Positions 40,215 through 52,790 of a stretch of 64,000 nucleotides of DNA are shown one piece after another. The notes below the pieces were generated by a model. The model saw nothing but the letters and a program-made list of their open reading frames with translations, made no database searches and had not been told where the DNA came from. The position numbers were made by a program, and so were the translations under genes. Each line of letters begins with the position of its first letter. The first letter of the stretch is position 1. The stretch covers positions 3,348,001 to 3,412,000 of the forward strand of contig JAECYW010000004.1 of assembly GCA_023014335.1 (NCBI GenBank). The letters run 5' to 3'. The DNA comes from Galerina marginata (lineage: Eukaryota; Basidiomycota; Agaricomycetes; Agaricales; Galerinaceae).

Positions 40215-41484
40215 CGCAGTGAATCGTTGGAGGGAGACGTCGTGAACAGTACAGTTACGAGCGGTACTTTGACCTTTCAGACCATACCAAGACAAGAGAT
40301 GGGGAAAGATGAAGCAGCGTAAGACCTAGCTCGTGGTAAGCCTGAAAGGGTTGAGTGCGGACATCAAACTCGATCACGGTTGAGTTCGGTTTACCTAAAA
40401 AGGGTTTCTTTACTATATGGGGATATCACCAAGCGTATGCTTCTTTGAAGGACTGGCTTGGTTAAACAAGGGTTCACATTCGGTCGAGAATGAGAGAGGC
40501 CAATGGAATTCATTTTTAAACACAAAATCCGCGAAACTAGTGAATAAAAAGAGGGGAGACCAAAAGAACCCACGAATGCGAAAGAAAAGTGACATCCTGC
40601 GAATAAAATAAAATCTTAGTATGTCCCAAAAAGGAGAGCAATAAAATTAATCGCAGTAAAAAATACAAGTGGCAGAGACAGATTTGGTTCGTAACCCGAG
40701 GAGCTAATCAGGAAGGAGAACGAAACAGAGGAAATTGAAAAGAGACGCGCGACATATAAGTAGAAATAGCGTAAACAATGATCAGGCTTTCGATATAAAC
40801 ATATCACAGCTAGCTAGAACGAATTGAAAGAGAAAGAGGATTCGAGGGAACAGAGGAGACAAAAGGATCGACAAATCAAAACGTTAATTGAGAGTTGACA
40901 TAAATATATACGATTGAAGGAAATCACAATGAGTTTGGGAAACCGTCCATCCTGATTCCTCGGGATCAAAAGGAGTTGTCGTGGAGGCCGAAAACGTGTA
41001 CATCGTCAATGAATCATCGGCCGTGTTTAGAGTGCAACAAAACAAGACAGACGAAATAAATTTATAAAGAATTGGGTGGCCGTTTGTGGTCGTTTGAGGA
41101 TTTCATGTCTGTGTCATTTGGGCAAGCCGAGGATGGGGTAAGCCGGGGATGAGGTACAGGTCATTAAAGGAGAGAGATCGCGTTGGTCGAGGGAGAAGTG
41201 TAGGTCGAGGTCGGTGTGAATGAGAGTTGTTGAGTTAAAGAGAAATGTGGTGGGTGGAACACGGTGCGAGAACAAATGCGAGTTTTGACGATGCGGATTG
41301 GCTGGTGGTACAACATGCGTGTGTTTTTGACAAATCCCTTGATTAGTACAACAGACAGAGGAGAAAGATGGAAAAAGACTCGGTTCGGAATAGAGGAGAA
41401 TCGGAAAAGAAAGTCTATAGTCATCATTCCAGCCATGCGTTCAACCTCATCGAGCATTCAGTCACGGGAAAGGCGAAATCACTG
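40215..41484. other. Long intergenic, AT- and purine-rich
   Basis: Upstream of the PalI-type gene and downstream of the Whi5/Nrm1-like stop. Much of it is probably that gene's 3' UTR. No ORF over 110 codons and no domain. Confidence 0.45.
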
Positions 41485-43572
41485 TCAACTTTGGATCAGG
41501 TCGATCCCAGCCCCAAGCGTTCGCTCTTCATGCCGTTGGGCGGGCCCGACGGCCGCGGCTGCGGCGGCAGCCTGCAGTGCATGGGCATGACGCATCTGCT
41601 CTTCCTCGAAGAGCTTCCGTCCAACATCGGCCCGAAGACCCAGGTTGGGCTTATGGATACCACCAGTTCCGTGGCCATGAGCTGACCGACCGGGCGATGA
41701 TGGTGAGGCATTGATGAATTCACTGAAATTAAATTCTAGTGTGCCTGCACTCCCGTTGCCACCAGAAATTCCGATGGAATTCGATCGAGGATTCGGCGGA
41801 GCACTTTTCCGTCCTGTTGGACTCGACGGGGCGGTTGGTAAAGGGAGAGGAGCTGGAGGAAGAAGTTGCGAAACAGAGCCAGATGAAGCAGAAGAACCGG
41901 CGCCTGATAATGTCGACATGCTTTGAGAATTCTGGCTCTCCGTCGCAATGCTGTTTGATCCGCCTCCAAGCTCGCCGCCGATGCTCGAAATGCTCGAGGT
42001 AAAACTGTTGTCGCCACCTCTAATTAAAACAGGAGGGGCATAGGAGGTGCCTCCTGAGGCTGCTGGCACATCCTGGTGCCCAGATGGAGCAGGATCGCCA
42101 GCGGTGGTAGAAGGGAAAAGAACTCGCCCCTTCGATCGTAATGGGCCCGTACCACCTCCTAGTGCCCGATATGCTGCCATGTCTTTGGCATCCTTGTTCG
42201 CGGGTCTCACTGGCGAGGGTGACGTTGCAAGGAATAACATTAGGTTGGCTGCTTCACTGTCAGTAGGCGCAGCGCGTGGTGTGGTGTGCAGAATGTTGGA
42301 ACCACCTGCAGGAGGCGGAGGAGTCTGAGTTCGCGGTCCAGGCTCCGCGGCAATAGTCGATATAGATGGCGCAGCAGACAAAGTGGTAGTGGCACTTTGA
42401 ACAGAATTTCGCGCGGAGGATTGGGCGAAGTGTGAATACGAATAGGCTGAGCCTACTTCAGAGCCGCCATCAATGCTTGACCTAGGAGAAGACGCGCTTC
42501 CGGCAATTGACGGCCGGTGATGCATGAGTAAAGAGGTCAGAGCAGCGGCTGCCTTCATGTCAACGTCTCCATCGACATCCATGTCATCCGCGCGTTGTTT
42601 TCGTTTGCCCTTGTCAATGGAACTACCTTTCGTTCTTCGTTTGTCTGGAGAAGCAGGTGTTTTTCCAGCCTTAGCAGCAGCCTGCTTAGCCTTTCCTTGC
42701 GAACGAGCAGGCTCGTTTCGCGGTGAAGACTTTGGGACGCGTGATCTCGGTGATGGTGCTGGTCTCGAAGGAGGTGACACCGGTGGATCACTGGGATTGT
42801 GTATAGTTCTTGCCTGTTTGGTCGGAGGTGGCGCTAGAATGGAAGAGTACAAGCTCGGAACTTGGGATGCATTCCTGAAACTAGACGCGGCGTCGTTATA
42901 CGTAGGGTAGGCTGTGGTCCCGTTTACAGGTGGATGATGAAGGCGAGGGGATGTGGTGGAGGTTGGAGGAGGCATAGTTCCCGACCCGCCTCGTCTGAGG
43001 TTTCCTGCACCTGAGCTACTAGGCCCTTGTGTCGCTGGATTGTTGTAGTGGTTGCTAGCACCGACAGCCTTACGTTTGGCGGCAATGGTGCGGTTAAAGG
43101 ATGCCGTTTGGCTTTGACTCTGCGCCTCAAGATCGCGTAAAGGGACGTGAGGGATATTGTGGGTCGCCTTGTAGGATGCATAGGACAGTCGCGCTCGCAG
43201 CGCGCGGGTCACCTGTGGGAATGATGAGTAAGGAGGGTCATTGAGTTTCAGGTTGGAACGCAGTAGAGCGTCGGCGATTATGACATGAAATCAAGGACGT
43301 CAAGCATCTGCACAGGATGTATGGGCACTAGGGCTCCGCGCAGCCCGGAGGAGCCATCACGTCTCTGACCGCACAACGCGTCGAAAGGGGGGGAAAGAAC
43401 GTACCATGGCGACTTCGGCTCTAGCCAGAAACTTTTGGACGGCCTTCTTCCTCTGCTCTTGTTCTACTGCGTCCGTCGCTGACGACATTGAGCCCTGCTG
43501 GGAGGGTGGCCCATGATGGAGATAAGGCATAGGCGGAGAAGGCGACGTGGCCGAGGACGACGGGGTCGCCAT
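41485..43572 (-). CDS. Whi5/Nrm1-like G1/S transcriptional repressor
   Basis: Two exons on the minus strand (43572-43405, 43212-41485), joined by an unusually long 192-nt intron, encode 631 aa. A conserved helical segment at about residues 38-85 (QRKKAVQKFLARAEVAM, RALRARLSYASYKATHN) matches the Whi5-type domain. A second conserved patch, AANLMLFLATSPSPVRP (about 380), matches the short motif by which Whi5/Nrm1 proteins contact SBF/MBF. The rest is disordered Ser/Pro-rich, with many SP/TP sites that could be CDK targets. In yeasts these proteins hold G1/S transcription off (Whi5) or shut it down after S phase (Nrm1). Which branch this belongs to is not settled. ACGCGT boxes lie at its start and in its intron. 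Confidence 0.68.
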
Positions 43573-43574
43573 CT

Positions 43575-43728
43575 ACGCGTGTGCTGTGCTCTAGGGCGGT
43601 GTAGGATGGAAAAGTGAGCTCGGCGCTGTTGTGGACGGCGAGGAAGGGGGGGAGCGCGTTGTTGTGGATCGTGGTGAGAGAGAGACCTTGTGGAGGAGCG
43701 AGGTTCTGCGAGAAACGCGACGACGCGT
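43575..43728. promoter_or_regulatory. Two ACGCGT (MCB) boxes at the Whi5/Nrm1-like promoter
   Basis: ACGCGT at 43575-43580 (three bases before the ATG) and at 43723-43728. A third lies in intron 1 (43376-43381). Sites are seen; regulation is inferred from yeast NRM1 being an MBF target. Confidence 0.35.
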
Positions 43729-44157
43729 ATCGGCATTCTCCGGGTTTCGGCTTTAAAACGTTGAGCCGGCCCAAAATGAACCGCCCTGAAATTTTAATTG
43801 GCATTTTTCTCGATTTTAGCTGTCTCGTCCCGCCTATGGTCCGTCATCGGAGCTCCAAGGAGTACATATACGTCTATATACGCCCCCATTGGCCCTCTAA
43901 TCAACACGCTCTGCGATTCAGAATAGATTCGTCCGACGTTCTCCTTCTCAAGCCCGGACCCAATCTGGGTCCAGCATCAGATGACTCGGTAAAGTGACCT
44001 CAAGGCAGTGAGGTGTGCAAGGATGATGCAAGTCTCGCCAGATCACGCACACTCCGTTCCTGCGCGAAAAACCCATGCTCCAAATCCGTCTGTCTGCGCT
44101 CTGATGCTTCCTCGACATGCCATATGTCGATATATCAATGCGTGGTGTCCTAGCGTG
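43729..44157. other. Intergenic, no gene seen
   Basis: Between the Whi5/Nrm1-like start and the RAI1 stop; no coding signal. Confidence 0.4.
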
Positions 44158-45948
44158 TCATATTTGCCATCCCGCATTCGCCAACTTTGATGCCGGCGTC
44201 AGCTTCTCGTCTGGCAGTCTGGCATGCTCTTCGCGTCTGATTTCTTCCCAGTACCATTTGGGCAGGAATCCGACGCGATCTTCACCATTGACCACGTCCT
44301 CGATGCCTTTAGAATCGAGCGCCTCCACGCTAACGCCCGAAGCAGGCACGAACTTGACCCGCCACACCGAGCTATCGCTGTCCCCCGCCGTACTTCGGAC
44401 CAGATCCTTAAGAAATGTCAAGAATTTGTATCCCCAATCGAGGCACAAAACTGGATCCCATGCTCCTGGCTTGCCACGGACAAGGCGTGGCAGTTGGATG
44501 GTTTTAAATGACTGCACAGTCGTCACGACACCAGCTGGCGTCCGAAAACCCACTACTATTTCCTATACCGAAAAGGGGCATCGTTAGCGGCGTCAAGAAT
44601 TATTATCCTGGAATCCTACCGGTACGCCAAGTAAAAAGGACTGAAAATAGAACTTGAGCAGTTTCCTAATAAGAGAAATTGCCACCCGTCAGCATTCGGT
44701 TCCATGGATCCAAAGTGTACGCGACGACCAATCATACCTTTCGAATTTCGACTCGTCATGCTGTCCGCGTATTGTAAGCGACGTCTTTAGTTCGACGAAC
44801 GTATCAGTTTGTCCCGTATATTTTCCTTCCAGAAAGCCTATATTAGCCATGACCAGATGATGCGCGTCACGATAAGTAATTTACCTCTGACACAGTCGAC
44901 CTCTCCCCCGATAATCATACGCGTGTCGCCGAGCTTTGTCCGAACGACGCTGCACCATTGTACGTTCGTATCAACGTCGCCTCCCCAACTCGGTGGCGCT
45001 CCTGGGTTCGGATTATTATGAGGCGCTCGCCCAGGTGGGGCATCCGAAGTACAATATGACTCGAACGCGTATCCATAATACGTTTGGCTTCGCTGTCTTG
45101 CATCCATGTTGTTTCTTAATGAAGGCGCGGACTTTCAGATCACAACTTGCCATGAAGACATCGCGCACGTAGTCGCGTAACAAAGGCTCACTTTTCCGAG
45201 AGTCGATCTTCTGTGAGGTGCTCCTCAAGGTAAAGGGTCCCATTTAAGGACATCACATTCAGTTCCCATCCGTCACGGTTCTCATAAGGGGCTGTCAAAA
45301 TTCTGAAGGATTGAAAGAAAGGATCGAAACGGAACGTAATGAATATAAGCTTCCCGCAAGTCAGAACGGACAAGATACATACTTGGTCATAACGCCTCTC
45401 CACGAGACAACCCCAATCTCAGGCAGACCCACTCCTCGTTTAGGGTCGTGTTTGATGTTCGATATGGCCTTCAAAAGCGCGTCAATCCGACCACGTTGAT
45501 CGGGTTTTCTCACCCAACGATCATACCCGTACGAAAGGTTCGAACCGAGGGGTGGATCCACGTAATAGCGCAACGCAGAGTCGGTAAACTCTTGGACATG
45601 CTCTGGGGTGTATGAGAACGAAATGAGCTGGCTGGGCTGCTGGAATGGGATGGCCTTCGGCTTGGAATTGGAAGGGTCTGGATATGAAAGGAACGCCGGT
45701 GCCTGTGAAACGACATTCTTTCCAACTTGCCCCGCCTTCTCCGTTGAGCCTGCACCACTAGGTTGTTCACAATGTTCCTTTAACGGTGAACTATCGCGAT
45801 CTACGCGACGACGCGTTTTTGGAGGTTCATTGGAGATGTCGGTAGCATCGTCCCTGTCTTCGGCCTCGTTCAAGAGATCAGAAACGCCCCGTTTGCGTGT
45901 GGCTTGCGATCCAGATGCCGAGTCCGTTTTTGAACGAGTATGTTCCAT
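44158..45948 (-). CDS. RAI1: Decapping nuclease Rai1/DXO
   Basis: Six exons on the minus strand (45948-45383, 45302-45192, 45114-44885, 44837-44738, 44665-44620, 44562-44158) encode 485 aa. After a disordered N-terminus of about 130 residues the Rai1/DXO core begins: [31 protein letters not shown], then [18 protein letters not shown]. The catalytic motifs are present: [20 protein letters not shown] (metal-binding Glu and Asp) and TFVELKTSL (Glu-x-Lys). These enzymes remove incomplete or NAD caps from RNA 5' ends and partner Rat1/Xrn2 in the nucleus. An in-frame upstream Met at 46065 would add 39 residues; the second Met fits the usual charged start better. Confidence 0.9.
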
Positions 45949-47119
45949 TGGAAGTCTGGCTTGCAGTCTCCGCTGCCCAAGCGCGTAAACGCGAAGAATC
46001 AAACGTGAGGGGACGAAAATCGTCTTAAGTCGAATCAGGGTTGAAAGCAAGTTGGGTGAACGCATATTTGCTCAGAAAGGGAGAACCAAACACTTGGCAC
46101 ATTCAACCGACCTATAAATAGATTCCTCCTGCATTGGGCGCTTTGCGCAAATTGTAACAATTCACAGGAAGGTCTAATAAAAACAGTCACTACCTCTATT
46201 TTGTCTGCTTTCTATGCGAATGTACCCCTACTAGGCTTATCGGGTGTACATGATCCGATCCCGTCCATCAGGTTGTATAAAAATACCTTACTGTTTAAAA
46301 GCACTCGAGCAACACTCGAGCTCGAATCGAATATCAACGACTTCTTGTGTGCCCGAGTATCTGCGCAAGCCACCAGGCCCTAAACTATAGAATAGCTCTA
46401 TCGGCTGGTTTCAAGCCCGAATTCAAAATATCTAGAAACTATGGTCATCCCGGAGACTCCGCACGAGATATCAATATTTACTGGTTAATATCCTTGTTCA
46501 ATGTTCAGCCCTACATGTGAAACGGCTTTCAGTCCAAGACGGTACCGACAATTTCCAACATATGTCGACCACGACTGAACTCTAATAGACAACCCAGCAA
46601 TTTCCTTGACCATAAAGTCGTTCCTACGGTTCACCTACTGTCATAATCGCTGGCGGCTTGCGGGCGCCTAAATAAACGAACCCTTAAATATTACTTCGTT
46701 TGGGCAAATTTTCTCACGGAAAAACCTTAAATACAGGCCTACCTAAATTGCGGAGTGAAAAACACTGATTCCAATCCTTCTAGAACCATCTTTTTTTCAT
46801 TTCACCCAAAAATACATCTACATTGGAGCAGTGAGGGCAGCGCCAGGTCGACACATTGTCTACACGTGTCGATTAAGGAGCACGCGTTTAAATAGTACGG
46901 TAGAAACGAGGATGCAGGTTCTTCTGCTTCCCTACAATCGGTATCTTTCTCTCCCTCGAAATGAAATACGGACAAACCGTTGTCGCTACTCGCCCACCAC
47001 CCGAGGTTTTATCCGTCCACCAAATTCCAGACAAGGTGGAGGTTGAAACGTCGTTAGTATTTGAGATGGATTTTCCCGGATTTCTACTGATAATAGGCGC
47101 TTATCATAGATCATGGACC
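45949..47119. other. Long intergenic, no gene seen
   Basis: AT-rich, with small unrelated frames only. It includes the RAI1 promoter and the leader of the first GTPase gene. Confidence 0.45.
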
Positions 47120-48531
47120 ATGTCGTCGTCGGCCTCAGCAAAGGTACCATTTATTGTCCATTAACAAGCTGGCTGTATAACGTCTTCGTATTGATTACTT
47201 GTAGACATTGGTCGTCGACAGCTCTGATGTAACGATCGCGTAGGCATCCTTTCAGAAACATTCTAAAACACAGCTTATATTAAATAATTAGAGTTATGGG
47301 AGCGACAGGAAGTGGAAAGACCACAGTGCGTACCAGATTTAGTTTATGACTTGGGAACGCCATTGAAATATCTGCGCGGCTAGTTTATAAATCTGGCGAG
47401 TAGTTCCAATCTCCGGGTTGGCCGGGGTCTTCAGTCCTGCACAAGCATCGTGCAGGTCGCCCAGCCATTCGCGTTAGATGGTCGATCCGTGACCCTCATC
47501 GACACCCCAGGGTTTGATGATACCACCAAGAGCGATGCCGATATCCTACGTATGATCGCCGCCTTCCTAGCTTCCTCGTAGGTTTCCAATCGACTTTGGA
47601 AAATACGCGAAATCTCACGAGAATGCTAGTTACGAGCATGGCAAGAAATTAGCCGGTGTGATTTACATCCACCGCATCTCGGACTTCCGCATGTCTGGCA
47701 TATCAACGAGGAACTTTAAAATGTTCCGGCAGCTCTGCGGTGAAAGTACATTAAAGAACGTCGTCATCGTCACGAACATGTGGGGAGAAGTTAGCAAAGA
47801 AGTTGGCGAAGCACGAGAGCAAGAATTGGCGAGTCAGGACTTGTTTTTCAAACCTGTTCTCGAAAAGGGCGCCCAGTTGCTTCGACACGATAATACTCAA
47901 GAGACAGCACACAACCTTTTGAGGCATATTATCGAAAACAACCCATTGTCACTTCAAATTCAGCGAGAACTAGTCGACCAGAAGAAAGACATCTCGCAGA
48001 CTGCGGCTGGAGAAGAACTGAACCGCGAGCTGATGGAGCAGATTCAAAAGCATCGCAATGAAATGAGGCTACTCCAGGAAGAGATGAAAGGTCCGCTGCC
48101 CGTCTTTACTTAGAAAATTTAAGCTAATGTGCCGTCCATACATAGAGGCCATCCGGACCAAGGACGAGGAGACGAAGCGCGAACTTGAGATCGAAACGAA
48201 GAAGTTACAGGCTGAGATGAACAGAGTGCAAACTGACGCCCAGAAATTAGCCTCCGAGTACAACGAAGAGAAGAGCAAGATGGAGAAACGGATGCAAGAA
48301 TTGTCAGAATCCGCTCGCTTGGACAACGAGAGGGTGACAGCCGAGTACAACAGACAGATAGGCGAACTCCGCGCACAACTAGACCAGACCTCATCAGCGT
48401 CTGTGCAGGAAAGAGCCGACCTCGTCCGCCAAATTGAGGAGTTGCGAAGAAGACAGCAAATTGGCGGCAGTGGCGGGGGATTTTTTTCAATGATTGGACG
48501 AGCTATTGATGGAGTTTTTGGTATTCACTAA
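47120..48531 (+). CDS. AIG1/septin-like P-loop GTPase with coiled-coil tail, paralogue 1
   Basis: Six exons (47120-47143, 47205-47239, 47292-47325, 47384-47577, 47630-48090, 48146-48531) encode 377 aa. The G domain has GATGSGKTT (P-loop), DTPGFDDT (G3) and VTNMW at the G4 position in place of the usual (T/N)KxD. After about residue 230 the chain is a long charged coiled coil (HRNEMRLLQEEMKE and on). The C-terminus is Gly-rich and hydrophobic (GGSGGGFFSMIGRAIDGV), possibly membrane-touching. Family members (AIG1/GIMA and fungal relatives) are GTP-binding switches, often on membranes; the role in mushrooms is unknown. Exons 3 and 4 (34 and 194 nt) are the same length as in the paralogue at 55 kb. 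Confidence 0.8.
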
Positions 48532-49387
48532 ACGGCCTTTCAATAGTGTACATGTAGCACAAGTCTGAGTACATACGACGCAGCACGTTCAGTGCCTGGG
48601 AATGTGCTGACAAAGCATGGAATTGATCAAGCTTGCCTCCTCCGACTCCCGAGGCTAACTTATTTATAAGATCGATTTTTTCATCACATTACCATTAACT
48701 GTAGCGTCGCAAGACAGAGGTCACCCTTCCAAGGACGAGACGCGGATTCTTGACTATAAACAAATGGCCCAATCTGAAGTCTCCACTCAACGATGTGCAG
48801 TGTTGTATAAGTTCAGGCTTTTTGGCGATTCTCCTTTCATCCTTTGGCATTCGATGAATTCTATAATCTGGGTAGGCGATGTCTGCGGCCTCTCTATTAT
48901 GAAAAATTCCAAGGTGACCGCCTCCAGAAGTTTTACAGTGATACCCTATTCCTTGATTCACGGCCTTACGTGACTTTCAATCACTGGGTCGCATTGTTTA
49001 TGCAATATGAAGATCTCAGAGGTGTCTATGTAGAAAAGCGCCTGATTCGTCGATGAAAATGGCCATCTTCCTGGATAAGACTTGTACATATTGGGTACTG
49101 GCCTCTTTGTCATATGCCTGGGCCCAACCGCGAGACTGCCGCGTGCTATTGTGCTGGCCCATTATGCGCTTTGTCTCGCTTTTGTGATTGGCTGCGCCTC
49201 ATTGTCTTCGTCTGCTTTGACTCGTTCAACCATATATAAGACGGAATATCTCCTGCATGGTATTCCCCAATTTTTGTCAAGCCACTCTCCACCCTCCGTT
49301 CGTCGACGACATCTTCGTCTGGTTGCTTGGTTCAATCGGGTCACTCACTCATTTCCTGCATCACTTCCTTTCACATAAACACTCGCT
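48532..49387. other. Intergenic with a coding-like fragment and a TATA box
   Basis: At 48700-49056 two plus-strand frames read protein-like text (RRGFLTINKWPNLKSP, then FNHWVALFMQYEDLRGVYVE), possibly two exons of a decayed or unrecognised gene. TATATAAG at 49233-49240 probably drives the next gene. Confidence 0.35.
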
Positions 49388-50211
49388 ATGCAATTTTTAA
49401 ACTTCTGTGAGTGATTCCCCAGTTTAAAGACACCAGTCGCTTCACACTGATCACAACTCAAGTCCGATTCCGAGGCCTCAAAAGGGCAAAACACTCCGCG
49501 AATATCTTTCCCTCCGACTGGCCTTCATACTTGCACAGTAAATGCACCACGTCGACTTGCTGGTTCCCCAACCCCCCGCAAGCCGCAGCGGGCACGTACA
49601 ACTGCCAGGGTCGTCCCGACGGTTTTTTCTGCAATGGGACTTACACCGTCACCTCGGCCATGGCCTCGTCTATGATCAAGAATTACCAACACGTGAGGTA
49701 TCTAGAACAAATCAAATCAACGAAGGTTGGCGACGTCGAACGATCCGGGGAAGATTTGAAGAAATGGGCTTCTAGGATATCTATTTTCAAAGCCGACTCG
49801 CGGAAAACGCTCAGGGCAACCGTCAGAAAGCAAGAGTACCTGAACAAGACGCTTCCTCCTATCCCGGGCCTGAGCCAAAGAAACGTGAATCGCGCCCGCT
49901 TTGTTACTCCACCTGCGCCAGGCGAAGCCAAGAACGATCTTAAACCTTTATACCCTCAAGTAGTTCTGCAGTATTACTTCCCGCAGGACCAAACCGCAAC
50001 TCCATCGACGCTTAGGAACTTGCCTAATTCGTTTAGCCCTCAGAAGGCTGCTGCTCTTACTTCCTCGCGTCCTCTTGTGCCCCAACGTCGACCTCCGTCG
50101 GGACATTACACGTCCAATCCGCTGTATGGCTTATCCTCTCCCCAACACACTTCCAACTACAACGCAGAGCGACCTCGACGCCATGAACATCCTTATAATC
50201 ACCGGAGGTGA
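49388..50211 (+). CDS. Hypothetical protein
   Basis: Two exons, a tiny first one (49388-49406) and 49463-50211, encode 255 aa. The start is chosen because a TATA box (49233) and a pyrimidine-rich leader precede it and the 56-nt intron keeps phase. An N-terminal third with five cysteines (SKCTTSTCWF, YNCQGR, GFFCNG) is followed by a basic region (YLEQIKSTKVGDVERSGED, RKTLRATVRKQEYL) and a Pro/Ser/His-rich tail (PQRRPPSGHYTSN). I recognise no family. The first ATG inside exon 2 (49660) is an alternative start that would remove the cysteine part. Confidence 0.5.
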
Positions 50212-50938
50212 ATCTTGGTTTAAACGTGACTTGGTTGGCCATGTCGTGTAATTACTTTGTACAGGTTTAACCGACTCTGATTTTCTTCTCTCATCGCGAT
50301 CTAATTTACGGTATTGACTACCGATTTACGCCATTACGACTTGGAGTTTACTTCGTTTCACTGTAATATATAGTATCTCAAATTTGCATTCGCACAAACG
50401 GGAGATCAACGTGAGGTCGCCACCGAAAAGATTTTTTGTCAATTCATAATCAAAGGAAGTTTTGAGACCCAGGAAGAGAAACGAGAGCCGGTGGCATTGA
50501 GGCTGAAGGCAGAATAGGGGCCACTGGCCCGACGGCGTTTCCGCCGGTTTCCCCACGGGGCGAAGTAGTTCCCAATAAGGAAAGTCGGAATTCTGTTGTC
50601 ACCACTGGCGTTGAAGTCCTTGTCTTTTCTTCTACTTTTGTTAGCACCTCTTCGTCTCCAATCTCTCGAAAGTGTCAACTTTCTACTTTGGATTCCCCTA
50701 GTTAGGCTTGAGGATATCCACCATTAGGTCTTCGTCTTTCAGCAATCTCGTTGGCGACTTTGGGCCATCACCGTTGACATATTTGGAAATTGCTCTTGTT
50801 CTTTGTCAAAGCCTGCCACCACAAGAAGTAGCCATAGCCATTGAACAATGGGGGGCCACGCTGATAAATATGCCACTCAACTCTATCGCTTCTTCTTAAC
50901 GAACCACCACGATCCTCATACCTCAGCTTACCTCTTCG
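50212..50938. other. Intergenic, no gene seen
   Basis: Only small low-quality frames. Pyrimidine-rich sequence before 50939 fits a promoter or leader. Confidence 0.4.
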
Positions 50939-52790
50939 ATGGATGTTCCAATCCATCACGAATCAACCACCCAACAGGTCTCGATCTCTCGCGACTCACT
51001 CAATGAAGAGCTGAGGAAACTCGCTAGCGCTTGGCGAATTGTCGTTTCTAGTGACAAGGGCTTTGAAATGCTTATGAACTTGCATGGGCACAGGTTGGTA
51101 AATGATCCTCTCTGCGGAGAAATCAATCAATTACGGTAAGTATCTCAGTGGGATTCGAAGGAGAAGAACTGACTATCTTTTTAGCGCCGCATTCGTGGGT
51201 ATGCATGCTAGCGGCAGTACAGCCCCAGCTGCATTACTAGCGTCCAATTCAACACCGACGCCTTCCTTGTTTAGTTCAGGACCGATCACTGCTATCACAA
51301 AGCGCGTTCTGTCCTTCCTAAAGTACCCTGTGGAAAACGCGCAATCCAACTACCCTTGCCACTCGACGTCGCCCAAGACCGTCGAACTTGGACCATTGTT
51401 CCCTGTGCCACATTCCAAAGCACGACCGGCTTCTCGTCCCCGTCTTAAAGCCTCCTCTACGGCCAAGCGTATTGCACTTGGAAAGAAACATCTCAGTCCA
51501 CGAGATAAATGGGTTAGAAGTCTCGCCAGAAAATACGGCCAGTTCAAAATGAAAGGCAAGGTCCACCCACAGCATCTTGGGACCCAGCAACCTCGTCCAG
51601 TGGCTGGTCCTCGTCAGTTCGCACTTCCCAATATCACGACTGGTTGTTCTCCCGCACAGCCGATTATCTCTTGTGCCAGTGCTCCCGACATGTCCAACAT
51701 GTCTGCTAATGCCAAAGGCAAGCAACGCGCCTTGGATCCAGAGATCGAGGAACTAATCTCAATGGCCCATCCTAATAATGAAACCACTGAGGGAGGTCCA
51801 GCCGAAGAACTAGGTGAACTTTCGCAAGCAGGCCCTTCCCGTATTCCGTTATCGCCATCACGGGGTCTTGCAAACTTTAGTGACAATGAGACTCCAACCA
51901 AGGCGAGAGGCCAGAAACGGGCTCGAGATGACGACGATGTAGACGAATGTTCTCGTCCTCGCACGAGAAGTCGCACTAGGCTGGCTGCTTCTTCCATTAC
52001 TGCCTCTGCTTCTCCGAGTCGTTCCCGGCCTGATCAAGAGAACCACCCCGTAGCATCGCCTCAAGCTCAGACATTGGATTTCTCCGCCACAGCTGGCCCG
52101 AACAACGTCGACGTCGTCGACGTTGCGAACGCAAATGGCAGTGAACTCGTCCCATGCCCGCCGGCCCAGCAAACAGCCCTAGCGGTCGGTTCTTCTCGAC
52201 CTCGCCTGAGGCGTGAAAGCACCATTATGGATTTGACCGTGACTCTACCACCTGTAATTGCTCCCAGCGTCACTTTAAAGTTGGATGGCAGCCCGACGTT
52301 TACACAGTTGAGGCGTGAAAGCACCATTATGGATTTGAACGCGATCCTACCATCCGAAAGTGCTTCCAGCGTCACTACAAACTCGGATGGCAGCCTGACG
52401 TTTCCAGAGTTGCCCGCGACTCGGTGCCAGAAACGGACCCGTAGTTCGGAAGATGTGGGCGATGCTTCTCGTAGTCGTCCGAGAAGGCGCAGTGCCGGTA
52501 CGCTTGCGGTAGTTCCACCACCTCCGTCGACCGCCTCTTCCCGTCCCAGAACCCGTTCTCCTCGCCATCCGGACCGCCGTCGGACAGTGCCAGGACAACT
52601 TGGACGCGGAGGGGCCCCATTACTGGAAGAGCTTACACCTTACGCCATCCCTCCTACGCCTTTGAGGAACTCTTATACCCCACCTGAAGTACCGGACTTA
52701 CCTGAAGTGCCACAGAAAGAACCTTCAAGTGTCTTTTCCTCTGTTTTCCAATGGCTTTCTCCTACTGCACAGAGGCAAAGTGGGAACTAA
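50939..52790 (+). CDS. Hypothetical basic, disordered protein with an internal tandem repeat
   Basis: Two exons (50939-51135, 51185-52790) encode 600 aa. It begins MDVPIHHESTTQQVSISRDS. The protein is rich in Ser, Pro, Arg and Thr, with basic patches that look like nuclear localisation signals (RGQKRARDDDD, RPRTRSRTRL, RPRRRSAG). Two 34-aa units beginning LRRESTIMDL (52209 and 52311) lie in tandem. The C-terminus has PYAIPPTPLRNSYTP and VFSSVFQWLSP. I recognise no domain. A nuclear protein is likely from composition only. Confidence 0.6.
52209..52412 (+). repeat. Tandem 102-bp coding repeat, two units
   Basis: aggcgtgaaagcaccattat begins both units, 102 bp apart. The first 29 bases are nearly identical and the rest is diverged but alignable. 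The duplication is in frame. Confidence 0.8.
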
